Source of the DNA: Selenomonas sp.
GTDB taxonomy: Bacteria; Bacillota; Negativicutes; Selenomonadales; Selenomonadaceae
Direction of reading: 5' to 3'
DNA: 34,166 nucleotides
NCBI GenBank assembly: GCA_017635515.1
Contig: JAGBLH010000223.1
Coordinates: 1-34,166 of the forward strand
The number at the start of each line of letters is the position of its first letter. Position 1 is the stretch's first letter. Positions 1 through 7,563 of this stretch are shown in pieces. The notes beneath the pieces are model-generated. The model made no database searches. It had not been told where the DNA came from and saw only the letters and a program-made list of their open reading frames with translations. A program made the position numbers and the translations under genes.

Positions 1-108
1 CACCGCATTATCGACCAAAATCAGCACGAGCTGACGGATTTTCTGTTCGTCTGCATGAATGATGGTTTTCGGCGACCGCACCATCTCTTGACAACTTCAT
101 ATAATTGA
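1..108 (+). CDS. C-terminal tail of an unidentified open frame (partial)
   Basis: Frame 1 is open from the window edge to a TGA at 106-108, giving 35 residues that end in HHLLTTSYN. No family is recognisable from so short a piece. The 3' end overlaps the tRNA promoter that starts at 88, and it contains a 12-bp match to the 3' end of the downstream tRNA-Leu. It could be a real gene tail or a chance frame, so confidence is low. Confidence 0.25.
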   Translation, partial: HRIIDQNQHELTDFLFVCMNDGFRRPHHLLTTSYN

Positions 109-116
109 TATATAAT
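88..116 (+). promoter_or_regulatory. Consensus sigma-70-type promoter for the tRNA-Leu pair
   Basis: A perfect -35 (TTGACA, 88-93), a 17-bp spacer and a perfect -10 (TATAAT, 111-116) lie just ahead of the first tRNA-Leu. This is the strongest promoter in the window, as expected for a stable RNA. It probably drives both tRNAs. Confidence 0.9.
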
Positions 117-127
117 ACACATATCGT

Positions 128-213
128 GCGGTCGTGGCGGAATGGCAGACGCGCTAGCTTCAGGCGCTAGTGGTAGCAATACCGTGGAGGTTCAAGTCCT
201 CTCGACCGCACCA
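128..213 (+). tRNA. tRNA-Leu(CAG)
   Basis: This is an 86-nt class II tRNA. The acceptor stem starts GCGGTCG and pairs with CGACCGC, followed by an encoded CCA. The anticodon stem CTAGC/GCTAG encloses the loop TTCAGGC, giving anticodon CAG. A long variable arm follows, and the T arm carries GGTTCAAGTCC. The long variable arm and the anticodon both indicate leucine. Confidence 0.95.
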
Positions 214-247
214 TTATTATATTCTGAAGTAAATTCTTATGTATCAT

Positions 248-333
248 GCGGTTGTGGCGGAATCGGCAGACGCGCTACTTTGAGGGGGTAGTGTCCACAA
301 GACGTATGGGTTCAAGTCCCATCAACCGCACCA
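248..333 (+). tRNA. tRNA-Leu(GAG)
   Basis: This second 86-nt class II tRNA has acceptor GCGGTTG/CAACCGC and an encoded CCA. The anticodon stem CTACT/GGTAG encloses loop TTGAGGG, giving anticodon GAG. It starts 34 nt after the first tRNA and closely resembles it, so it is probably a diverged tandem duplicate transcribed from the same promoter. Confidence 0.95.
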
Positions 334-344
334 GTTGAACTTAC

Positions 345-376
345 AGCTCAAGCAGTTTGCTTGGGCTTTTTATTTT
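345..376 (+). terminator. Intrinsic terminator after the tRNA pair
   Basis: A 10-bp stem (345-354 with 358-367, one G-T wobble) has a 3-nt loop and is followed by a T-rich tract. It lies directly downstream of tRNA-Leu(GAG). Because it lies here, an upstream TTG at 357 is unlikely to be the start of the next gene. Confidence 0.85.
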
Positions 377-401
377 ATGGCATTATTGCGAGGTGCTTTG
401 C

Positions 402-1715
402 ATGTTAGGGAAGAGAATGCTGTTATTCATATTACTTCTTTCTGGCTCCTTGGCAGGCAGCCTTGTTACGGCCTTTGCTGCCGCAGTCATTTACGGTGAG
501 CGTTCTACGCCTGACTATTGGCTGGCGCGTACGCCCCAGGCGGAAGAAGTGCTTCTCACTCCCCAGCAGATTGCTGACCAGAACGCAGATATGCTCCTGA
601 GGGATGAGAGTCTCAAGGATTTGGCGGCCTATCCGGAGAGCCTGAACGGGCGGGAGGTGCGCCAGCATATCATGGCAGCCATGCAGGATTTCTGGCAGGA
701 GGCTTTGCCCGTGGAATATGTGGGGCAGGAACTTTTGTCAGAAAGCAGCTGGCGGGCAGCCAGGAGCAACTGCAATTTGAATGCTCTTGAGGATAATATT
801 GAAGTGAGATACGCCGTCACCGTGGCCCGTGCCAATCTGCGTCTGTTGCCCGTGTCTGAGGCATGGTCGGCCAAGCCGGGGGCAGGCAGTTTCGATGCTT
901 TGCAGGGCACTGCCCTTGACCCTGCCGAAGCGGTGATCATAGAGCTTGACAGTGCAGACGGGCAGTTTGCCTTTGTGCAGGCAGAGGACTATAAGGGTTG
1001 GGTGCTCTGGTCTGATTTGGCCCTGGCTGACAGGGAGGACTGGCTCCGCTATGCCCAGCCTCAGCAAGTGGCGGTGGTGACCGCCTACCGCAAGGGCTTT
1101 GCAGCCGGGGGCAGGAATCAGCTCTATCAGATGGGGGCTGCTATTCCCCTGGGGCAGGTGGAGGGATTGGCGGGACTCTTTACCTCCGCCCCTCTGGGGC
1201 TTCTGTTGCCCGTGAGAGAGGCAGATGGCAGCCTTTCCATAGAGAACCATGCCCCCAGCTACGATGAGAGCCTGCATGAGGGTTATTTGCCCTGCACCAG
1301 GGCGGGCTTCATCAGGCAGGCCTTCAAGTTCCTGGGCCAGCCTTACGGCCGGGGCGGGCTCAGGGACAGCGTGGACAGCGCTTCCTTTGTCCAGGACGTC
1401 TATCATGCTATGGGGCTCAAAGTGCCACGGAAGGTGGAGCAGCAGGAAATTGCCCTTCTCAAGCAGATCAAATTGGGCGGGCTCACCGCCGAGGCCCGCA
1501 GCACCACCTTGAAAAATACAGCAGAGCCCGGCGATATGCTCTTTGAGCCTGGCCATGTGATGATGTACCTGGGCATGGACGCTGAGGTCACCCCCATCAT
1601 CATCCACGCCGCCAGCCAAGCGGACAGCGTGGTGGTGTCCGACCTTTATTGCCCTGGCAGCGATGGCCAGCCCATGCTTGACAATCTCACCAGCGTGGCG
1701 GGGATATGGCACTGA
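402..1715 (+). CDS. Exported SH3-like plus NlpC/P60-fold protein with Cys-to-Ser active site
   Basis: 437 residues. ATG 402 is chosen because GAGGTG lies 6 nt upstream and the next residues (LGKRMLLFILLLSG) form a signal peptide or membrane anchor. The middle (around residues 130-215) resembles a bacterial SH3 domain, and the C-terminal third resembles an NlpC/P60 cell-wall peptidase. The usual DCSGF motif reads DSASF here, so the nucleophilic Cys is Ser326. The partner histidine (PGHVMMYLG, His385) and a later IIHAAS remain. Known family members cleave peptidoglycan stem peptides. This one may be a non-catalytic wall-binding protein or use serine. It stands alone between the tRNA terminator and a pseudogene. 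Confidence 0.8.
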   Translation: MLGKRMLLFILLLSGSLAGSLVTAFAAAVIYGERSTPDYWLARTPQAEEVLLTPQQIADQNADMLLRDESLKDLAAYPESLNGREVRQHIMAAMQDFWQEALPVEYVGQELLSESSWRAARSNCNLNALEDNIEVRYAVTVARANLRLLPVSEAWSAKPGAGSFDALQGTALDPAEAVIIELDSADGQFAFVQAEDYKGWVLWSDLALADREDWLRYAQPQQVAVVTAYRKGFAAGGRNQLYQMGAAIPLGQVEGLAGLFTSAPLGLLLPVREADGSLSIENHAPSYDESLHEGYLPCTRAGFIRQAFKFLGQPYGRGGLRDSVDSASFVQDVYHAMGLKVPRKVEQQEIALLKQIKLGGLTAEARSTTLKNTAEPGDMLFEPGHVMMYLGMDAEVTPIIIHAASQADSVVVSDLYCPGSDGQPMLDNLTSVAGIWH

Positions 1716-1733
1716 GCAGATTAACTTGAGCAG

Positions 1734-1762
1734 TTGTAAACTTGTGACATAAGGTGTATACT
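1734..1762 (+). promoter_or_regulatory. Putative promoter of the ldh pseudogene
   Basis: TTGTAA (1734-1739), a 17-bp spacer and TATACT (1757-1762) lie 55 nt before the GTG start of the broken ldh gene. The promoter still looks intact although the gene is not. Confidence 0.55.
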
Positions 1763-1817
1763 GTAGACTGGTAAATGTACTTTACTGGAATACAGATAGC
1801 AAAGGGGATATGTCAAA

Positions 1818-2450
1818 GTGTTCAAGCCGCATAAATTAGCAATCATCGGATAAGGTCATGTGGGGTCGGCGGTGCTGGCTCGGGCTATTGCTTGCCAGCT
1901 GGCGGCAGAGATTGTCTGCATTGATATCAAGCCTGAGGTAGCACACGGGGAGACCATGCGCCTGAAGGCTATTGTGGGGCAGCATTATCATGTGAATGCT
2001 GCCGATGTGCAGGGCTATATGCTGGGGGAGCATGGCAACTCCGCTTTCCCTGCCTGGAGCACTGTCGGCATCGGCGGCGTACCTCTCAAGGAACTGGATG
2101 AGTTCTACGACCACGAAGGGGAATTGAACCTTGCTGAAATCGGTCAGGAAGTGGTGAACACTGCCTATGATGTGGTGCAGTCCAAAGGCTGGACCAATAC
2201 GGGCATTGCCATGGGAGCCTGCCGCCTGGCCAAAGCTGTCCTCCTTGACGAGCATGCTGTCTGCCCCGTGTCCGTCCCGTTGAAGGGAGAGTACGGCCTC
2301 ACCGAGGTGGCTCTGTCCTTGCCCAGCGTCATCGGCAAGAACGGTGTGGAAAAACGCCTTCCCTTGCATCTGCCTGAGGAAGAACTGGCGCTGCTGAAAA
2401 AGAGCGCTGAGAGCATCCAGGAGGTGCTGCGGAGCAACGGGGTCATATAG
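1818..2450 (+). pseudogene. ldh: L-lactate dehydrogenase, inactivated by a stop codon and an internal deletion
   Basis: Reading from GTG 1818 (AAAGGGG upstream) gives VFKPHKLAIIG, then TAA at 1851-1853, then GHVGSAVLARAIACQL. The stop falls inside the NAD-binding GxGxxG loop. The frame continues to VCIDIKPEVAHGETM and then jumps to RLKAIVGQHYHVNAADVQ near 1956-1960. In intact L-LDH about 100 residues lie between these points: the rest of the nucleotide fold, the mobile loop and the substrate-binding Arg. The C-terminal half, with the GEHGNSAFPAWS active-site His segment, is preserved to TAG 2450. About 210 codons remain, against about 310 in the family. The deletion is in frame, and a shortened product from GTG 1860 could not be a working dehydrogenase. 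Confidence 0.9.
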
Positions 2451-2477
2451 AAATTGAAGATGGTCGCATAGCAAACA

Positions 2478-2512
2478 GGCTGGATTCTTCCAAGAGGAGG
2501 AATCCAGCCTTT
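2478..2512 (+). terminator. Hairpin downstream of the ldh pseudogene
   Basis: A 14-bp inverted repeat (2478-2491 with 2496-2509, one T-G wobble) and a 4-nt loop are followed by only TTT. It is a strong hairpin with a weak T tail and lies 27 nt after the ldh stop. Confidence 0.6.
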
Positions 2513-2517
2513 GTGAT

Positions 2518-2549
2518 AAAAAAGTCCCGGCAGGAGCAGCCCTGCCGGG
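2518..2549 (-). terminator. Terminator of the chemotaxis receptor gene
   Basis: Read on the minus strand, a 9-bp GC stem (2541-2549 with 2526-2534) is followed closely by a run of six T (2518-2523). It lies about 45 nt past the stop of the receptor gene and back to back with the ldh hairpin. Confidence 0.8.
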
Positions 2550-2595
2550 GAAGGAAAATGAAAAGAAAGGAGAATATGAGAATGAAAGGGACGGC

Positions 2596-4314
2596 TTAGT
2601 ATTGGAACTTGTGCAGGGAGTTCTGCAAAGTCTGGGCGAGTTCTGCCAGGGCCTTGGAAGCGCTGGCGATTTCGCCTGCGGAAGCGCTCTGCTCCTCGGA
2701 GGCGGCGGAGACGCTCTCCATCTCCTCGGCCACCTGACGGCCCTTGGAGGAAATGCTGGCGGATTTCTCGCCGATGGTGGAGGCATCAGCGGCCACGGTC
2801 TGCAAGTCTCCTATCATGCGCTGGGCACTCTCAACTACTATGTTGGAGGCGTTGCGGATGGCCTGGAAGGCATCACGCAGCTGCTCCACGGAGGCGGTGC
2901 CTTCGCGGACGGCTGTGCTGCCCTTCTTCATGGAGCTCACGGCATCGCTGGTGTCTTTCTGAATCCCTGCAATGAGGGAAGTGATCTGCTGGGCGGCGGT
3001 CTGGCTGGCCTCTGCCAGCTTCCTGACCTCGTCTGCCACGACGGCGAAGCCGCGGCCATGATCGCCTGCCCGGGCGGCCTCGATGGCAGCGTTCAAGGCC
3101 AGGAGGTTGGTCTGCTCGGCAATGCCGGAGATGGTCTCTACGATCTGGCCGATTTCCTGAGAGCTCTGGCCCAGCTTATCCACCGTGGCGGCGGATTCGT
3201 TGACGATTTCCTCCACGGAGAGAATCTGGCTGACGGCGGTCTCGATGGACTTGGCTCCGGACTCGGCTTCGTTATTGGAGGATTGGGCCTGATTGGACAC
3301 GTCATTGGCAGCCCGGCCCAGGGTCTCTACGGCCTGGCCGGAGTGATCAACGGATTCCTGCATGATGGCCAGAAGCTGCTGCTGCTCCACTACGGCTCCG
3401 GCGGAGCTGGTGACATTCTGGGCTACCTGCTCGGCGGCCTGGGCTGACTGGCCGGAGGAGGCGTTGAGCTCCTCTGCGGCGGCTGCCAGCTGCTCGGCGA
3501 TGCGGCCGGTATCCTTCATCATGCCATGGAGGGACATGCGCACTCCTGCCACGGCATCGGCCATTTCGCCAAATTCGTCGCCGCGGATGATAGTGCGCTT
3601 GTGATCGCGGAAGTCGCCATTCTTGAGGCGATCGCAGGCATTGATGGTCTGGCGCAGGGGATTGACCACTTCACGGGTGATCCAGAGAGAAGCGCCTATG
3701 AGAATGACCAGAGACAGGACACACTCCACCAGCATTTTGAATTTGGCTGTTTCGCTGTCCTCGTCGTTCTTGGCATTGAGGGCTTCGGCGGTGGCTGCGG
3801 TGACATCTGCCAGTTCGTCCAGATCCTTGGCTACCTTGGTGGCTTCAGGGGCGTGCTGGTTATAGACAGCCAGGCCCTCGTCCTGCTGCCTGGCACTTGA
3901 GAGACTGACGGATTTTTCCAGGCCCGCCTTCAGAATCGCCCAATCCTTCAGAGTTTCCTCAAGCTTTGCCTGCACAGCAGCATCGGTGCCTGAGGTTTCC
4001 TTGAATTTCTGCAGGGACTCATCCGTTTCTTTCACGTCGGCATCAAATTTGGTGGCCAGGTCTTTCATGCGCTCCGGTGTATTGGAATGGATGGTCATGA
4101 TGACGGTCATGGTCTGGGAGGAGCGCATGCCCTGGCGGGCATCCCCCAGATGGGTGAGACTGCGCACATCCTCCAAATACATCTTTTCCATATCGACCTG
4201 GGCTTCACGGATAGCGGAGTAGCCGGAGAAGCCGATGAAGGCCATGCCGATGAGGGCAATGACTGATAATATCAGCAGCTTGTAGGCTACTTTCAGATTG
4301 TTCATGAATGGCAT
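2596..4314 (-). CDS. Methyl-accepting chemotaxis protein
   Basis: 572 residues, a transmembrane chemoreceptor that would signal to CheA/CheW. ATG 4314 is preceded by AAGGGGG. A first membrane segment (about 11-31) leads to a four-helix-bundle-type external domain (about 33-190). A second segment (about 194-214) is followed by HAMP (about 215-267) and a long coiled-coil cytoplasmic domain. The conserved hairpin tip is clear at about 388-432 ([20 protein letters not shown], then [20 protein letters not shown]). Alanine/serine/glutamine-rich flanks fit methylation helices. The ligand cannot be read from the sequence, and no other chemotaxis gene is nearby. Confidence 0.95.
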   Translation of the reverse strand: MPFMNNLKVAYKLLILSVIALIGMAFIGFSGYSAIREAQVDMEKMYLEDVRSLTHLGDARQGMRSSQTMTVIMTIHSNTPERMKDLATKFDADVKETDESLQKFKETSGTDAAVQAKLEETLKDWAILKAGLEKSVSLSSARQQDEGLAVYNQHAPEATKVAKDLDELADVTAATAEALNAKNDEDSETAKFKMLVECVLSLVILIGASLWITREVVNPLRQTINACDRLKNGDFRDHKRTIIRGDEFGEMADAVAGVRMSLHGMMKDTGRIAEQLAAAAEELNASSGQSAQAAEQVAQNVTSSAGAVVEQQQLLAIMQESVDHSGQAVETLGRAANDVSNQAQSSNNEAESGAKSIETAVSQILSVEEIVNESAATVDKLGQSSQEIGQIVETISGIAEQTNLLALNAAIEAARAGDHGRGFAVVADEVRKLAEASQTAAQQITSLIAGIQKDTSDAVSSMKKGSTAVREGTASVEQLRDAFQAIRNASNIVVESAQRMIGDLQTVAADASTIGEKSASISSKGRQVAEEMESVSAASEEQSASAGEIASASKALAELAQTLQNSLHKFQY

Positions 4315-4436
4315 TGAAAATCCCCCTTGTCTTAGTATGTTCTCTATGCTTAAATCCCAGCAGGCACTGGCCGACAGGCACAGCAGAGGCTGAGATTCAG
4401 TATAAGGGCGTAGTGCGAAAAAATGTTTCGTACGGC

Positions 4437-4449
4437 GTTCACTGTGAAC
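4437..4449. promoter_or_regulatory. Perfect 13-bp palindrome upstream of the chemoreceptor gene
   Basis: GTTCACTGTGAAC is a perfect inverted repeat about 120 bp upstream of the receptor start. It resembles a two-fold-symmetric regulator site. No specific regulator can be named and it could be chance. Confidence 0.3.
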
Positions 4450-4498
4450 ATATTCGTCAAAGGGGGATTTTTTCCTGCTATTTTTTTAATTTGGTCAA

Positions 4499-5509
4499 TT
4501 ATTTGGTGAGGTAGAGGCCAACTTTCTTGCGAGCCTTGGTGAGGGTGCGGCTGGAAATCTTCGTGGCAATCTCTGCTCCCTGCTTCATGAGGCGCTCAAG
4601 TTCTGCCTTGTCTTCCATCAGCTCTTTATAACGTTCACGCACGGGGCGCAGTTCTTCGGCCACGGCCTCGCCTACGGCAGCCTTGAAGTCGCCATAGCCT
4701 TTGCCCGCGAACTCGGCAGTGATATCCTCGAGGCTCTTGCCCGTGACGGCGGAGTAGATGGTCATGAGGTTGTTGATGCCGTCCTTGCCTTCGCGGAACA
4801 CCACTTCCATTTCGCTGTCGGTGACAGCCCGCTTGAACTTCTTGATGATGACGTTCTCCTCATCAAGGATGGAGATGGTGGCGTTGGGGTTGGTGTCGGA
4901 CTTGCTCATCTTGGCGGTGGGCTCCTGCAGGCTCATGACGCGGGCGCCGAGCTTGGGGAAGTAGCCCTCGGGCAATTTGAAGGTCTCGCCGTACACATGG
5001 TTGAAGCGGGTGGCGATGTCCCGGGTGAACTCCAGATGCTGGGTCTGGTCAGCCCCTACGGGCACATAGTCCGCCTGATATAGCAGGATGTCGCCTGCCA
5101 TCAGGGAAGGATAGGTGAAGAGGCCCGCATTGATGTTCTCGGGGTGCTTGGCGCTCTTGTCCTTGAACTGGGTCATGCGGCTAAGTTCGCCGAACTGGGA
5201 GCAGCAGGCCAGTATCCAGCCCATCTCCGCATGGGTGGGCACATGGCTCTGGACGAAGATGAGGCTCTTTTCAGGGTCAATGCCGCAGGCCAGCAGCAGG
5301 GCGAAAGCCTGCAGCGACTGCTGTTTCCTGAGCTTCGGGTCGATATGCACCGTCAGGGAGTGGAGGTCAGCGATGAAATAGTAGCATTGATAGTCTTCCT
5401 GCATCTGCTGCCAGTTCTTCACCGCCCCAAGGTAATTGCCAAGGGTAAAGACGCCCGTGGGCTGGATGCCGCTGAGGATGATTTTCTTTTTTTCCTGTGC
5501 TTCTGACAT
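4499..5509 (-). CDS. trpS: Tryptophan--tRNA ligase
   Basis: 336 residues, the usual length for bacterial TrpRS, a class Ic synthetase that charges tRNA-Trp with ATP in the cytoplasm. The HIGH-equivalent PTGVFTLGNYLGA lies at residues 17-29 and the KMSKS loop at 200-204. GDILLYQADYVPVGADQ is typical of the tryptophan-binding core. ATG 5509 has AGGAG 8 nt upstream. It has its own consensus promoter and a short leader of about 45 nt, too short for a T-box. Confidence 0.97.
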   Translation of the reverse strand: MSEAQEKKKIILSGIQPTGVFTLGNYLGAVKNWQQMQEDYQCYYFIADLHSLTVHIDPKLRKQQSLQAFALLLACGIDPEKSLIFVQSHVPTHAEMGWILACCSQFGELSRMTQFKDKSAKHPENINAGLFTYPSLMAGDILLYQADYVPVGADQTQHLEFTRDIATRFNHVYGETFKLPEGYFPKLGARVMSLQEPTAKMSKSDTNPNATISILDEENVIIKKFKRAVTDSEMEVVFREGKDGINNLMTIYSAVTGKSLEDITAEFAGKGYGDFKAAVGEAVAEELRPVRERYKELMEDKAELERLMKQGAEIATKISSRTLTKARKKVGLYLTK

Positions 5510-5562
5510 AGAGACTACTCCTAACTATCAATATATATGTGAAATCAAACAAACTATAATTT

Positions 5563-5591
5563 AGGATAGTCTATTGGCGTTAATTTGTCAA
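5563..5591 (-). promoter_or_regulatory. trpS promoter
   Basis: On the minus strand TTGACA (5591-5586), a 17-bp spacer and TATCCT (5568-5563) precede trpS, predicting a leader of about 45-50 nt. Confidence 0.8.
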
Positions 5592-5712
5592 TAAAACTGA
5601 AAAATGCAAACAGAGATGCAAAAGCTGGAAGGATGGGCTGTGATATGGTAGAATGAAACAGTATTATGACTTTTGAGGAAAGCAAGACCTTAGATACTGG
5701 AGGAATGGCAAG

Positions 5713-6690
5713 ATGAAAAGTGGGAAAATCCTGGCTGCCCTGTTTATGGCAGCTGTCCTGGCTGTGCCGGGGAATCTGGCTTTGGCAGAGGAGGCGGCAG
5801 CGCCTGCTGCCAAGGCTGAGGCGGGGCCGGTGCATTTTTATGAGAGCCAGGGGCTGAAGCTGAAGGTTCCTGAGGCATATGACAAGCTGCTGCTGACAGA
5901 AACAACCCCTGACCAGCAGGGCAGATTCTTTGCCGTCACAGAGAAGGCCTCGGTGGAAGCTGCCAAGAAGGAGGGCGGGGAGGCGACCGGCGCAGGCTGG
6001 ATTTTCAGCCTGGGACGGCTGACGGAAAAGGAACTCCATGAAAAGCTCTGCGGCGATATGTCGGGGGCGGAGCTGGTGGCCAAGGATGCGGAAGGCGGCT
6101 ATTACATCTACTACCATCCCACCGATGTGCGCTATGTGCGGGAGAGCAACGAGGCCATGGTGCGCGACCAGTCCCAGTGGACCAAGCTGAATGCCTGGGG
6201 CTGGGACTATGCCCACGGCGATTTCATCAAGGACAATGATCTCACGCCTGTCACCGCTGACAACAGCAATATTGGCATCTATCTGGCCAACTTCATCTAC
6301 GGTACGCCTGAGGCCTACACCCTGGCCAAGGATGGGGAGATGCCCATGCTGGCAGATGGCTTTTCTCCGCTGCCCTACGGGGAGAAACTCCTTTACGGGG
6401 CAACCTACAGGAGTGCCAGGGATACGCAGATGCTCAAGTTCAAATATTACACCCTGGTCCTGCCCCGGGAGAAGGTGCGGCTGGATTTCTTCACCGGCAA
6501 GGACGGGAATAACTATGTGCAGGAAGTGCATGAGGGGTGGGCCAATTACCTCTATCGTGCCACCTACGAGGACAAGGACATGAAGGCTGTGAATGTGCTG
6601 GCTCAGTGGATGGCAGACCTGAAGGCTTATCACGAAAAGGCCGGGACGCCAGCCACGCTGGAAGCCGTAGGTTCGTGGGATATCAGATGA
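5713..6690 (+). CDS. Exported protein of unknown function
   Basis: 325 residues. ATG 5713 follows GGAGG with a 9-nt gap. A clear signal peptide (KSGKILAALFMAAVLAVPG, with likely cleavage after NLALA) precedes an alanine-rich linker and a soluble domain. That domain begins with VHFYESQGLKLKVPEAYDKL, reminiscent of exported proteins that bind or process small ligands, but I do not recognise the family. There are no membrane segments after the signal and no catalytic motif I can name. It has its own terminator and no obvious operon partner. Confidence 0.75.
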   Translation: MKSGKILAALFMAAVLAVPGNLALAEEAAAPAAKAEAGPVHFYESQGLKLKVPEAYDKLLLTETTPDQQGRFFAVTEKASVEAAKKEGGEATGAGWIFSLGRLTEKELHEKLCGDMSGAELVAKDAEGGYYIYYHPTDVRYVRESNEAMVRDQSQWTKLNAWGWDYAHGDFIKDNDLTPVTADNSNIGIYLANFIYGTPEAYTLAKDGEMPMLADGFSPLPYGEKLLYGATYRSARDTQMLKFKYYTLVLPREKVRLDFFTGKDGNNYVQEVHEGWANYLYRATYEDKDMKAVNVLAQWMADLKAYHEKAGTPATLEAVGSWDIR

Positions 6691-6693
6691 ATG

Positions 6694-6733
6694 AAAAAAG
6701 AGGCACTGCTTATGCTGCAGTACCTCTTTTTTT
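6694..6733. terminator. Bidirectional terminator between convergent genes
   Basis: The stem 6694-6709 with 6717-6733 carries A6 on one side and T7 on the other, so it works in both directions. It starts 4 nt after the stop of the exported-protein gene and overlaps the stop codon of the converging small gene. Confidence 0.85.
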
Positions 6734-7136
6734 ATCCTTCCAGCGGGCAGCCAGTTGCCTTGGGCGGGAATTCTCCCCGGCTGGCGGTGTGCTGGCCCTC
6801 GAAGAGAGCCTGGCTCATGCGGCGGGAGAGTTCCTCTTCCTCGGCGGCTGCTGAGAAGACTAGCCCCGCCTCTGGGGCAAGGGGCTGGTTCAGCTCCTTC
6901 GCCTCGGTGATGGCCAGCTGCAGGCGGTGTTCCTTGTCCTTGCGGAAGGAATACTTCCTGCGGGTGGCCAGCCACTCGGTGATCATCTCGATGTTCTGGA
7001 AGGAGGCGTTCTTGTTGTAGTCCTTGTAGACCTCGGCTGCCATCTCGGCGGCCTTGTTCTTGTCATCAGTAAGGCCGATGAGGGAGAAGGTCTGCTGGCC
7101 TTTTTCGGTGATGAGGGAATTGACTATATAAAACAT
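6732..7136 (-). CDS. Small protein of unknown function
   Basis: 134 residues. The frame extends further upstream, but ATG 7136 (MFYIVNSLITEKGQQ) is chosen because AGGAAAG precedes it and a promoter lies at 7171-7198, so a longer start would begin upstream of the transcript. The product is soluble, highly charged and probably helical, with a Glu-rich SAAAEEEELSRRM stretch near the end. No family is recognised. It converges on the exported-protein gene and shares its terminator. Confidence 0.7.
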   Translation of the reverse strand: MFYIVNSLITEKGQQTFSLIGLTDDKNKAAEMAAEVYKDYNKNASFQNIEMITEWLATRRKYSFRKDKEHRLQLAITEAKELNQPLAPEAGLVFSAAAEEEELSRRMSQALFEGQHTASRGEFPPKATGCPLEG

Positions 7137-7170
7137 GGCAATCTTTCCTTTCTTGTGGATATATACAGTT

Positions 7171-7198
7171 ATTGTAGCAAAGTTTATAGCCATGTCAA
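7171..7198 (-). promoter_or_regulatory. Promoter of the small unknown gene
   Basis: On the minus strand TTGACA (7198-7193), a 16-bp spacer and TACAAT (7176-7171) lie about 35 nt before ATG 7136. This position fixes the start of that gene. Confidence 0.7.
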
Positions 7199-7482
7199 TA
7201 TATAGACCTTTCCCTTGAGAGGAAGGATAAAATGGCCTGATGTATACATAAAAAAGACATAGAGGCCAATTGTCCTTGCGGGTAAACAACTTTACAAGTG
7301 GTGAAAAATCTTTGTTTTATTTTGCTCTCGTGTGTCCCTGAGAGGAATACACTCCTCAAGCTACAAATCCTAATATTCTTCATGTAAATGACATTTGTGT
7401 TTTTTATGTAGAAGAAAGCAGGCAAAAGAGGCGAACTTAACAGTCTTTACAGTCACGCGGCCTTTTATTGTGCGCAAGATTA
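7199..7482. other. Intergenic stretch between divergent genes
   Basis: No gene is seen here. It holds a degenerate copy of one end of the 18954 repeat (CCTTTCCCTTGAGAGGAAGG, 7207-7226), a 10-bp palindrome ATGTATACAT (7240-7249) and the inverted repeat GTAAA-N4-TTTAC (7282-7295). These may be regulator sites for either divergent gene. Confidence 0.35.
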
Positions 7483-7491
7483 TGGTAAAAT
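7483..7491 (+). promoter_or_regulatory. Possible extended -10 promoter of the peptide permease gene
   Basis: TGG followed by TAAAAT (7486-7491) fits an extended -10 element. No good -35 is visible. It lies 72 nt before the start codon. Confidence 0.35.
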
Positions 7492-7563
7492 GTCCATCAG
7501 TGTGATACATATAAGATTCGGGGAGGAGCAAGGCACTCCCTAAGAGAGATTGGAGTTTTATTT

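Noticed and set aside
357-401. Upstream extension of the NlpC-like gene to TTG 357
   Set aside because: The extension lies inside the tRNA terminator and lacks a ribosome binding site, whereas ATG 402 has one and begins a proper signal peptide.
1851-1853. In-frame TAA in ldh as a recoded codon
   Set aside because: TAA is not a known selenocysteine or pyrrolysine codon, and the gene also has a large internal deletion.
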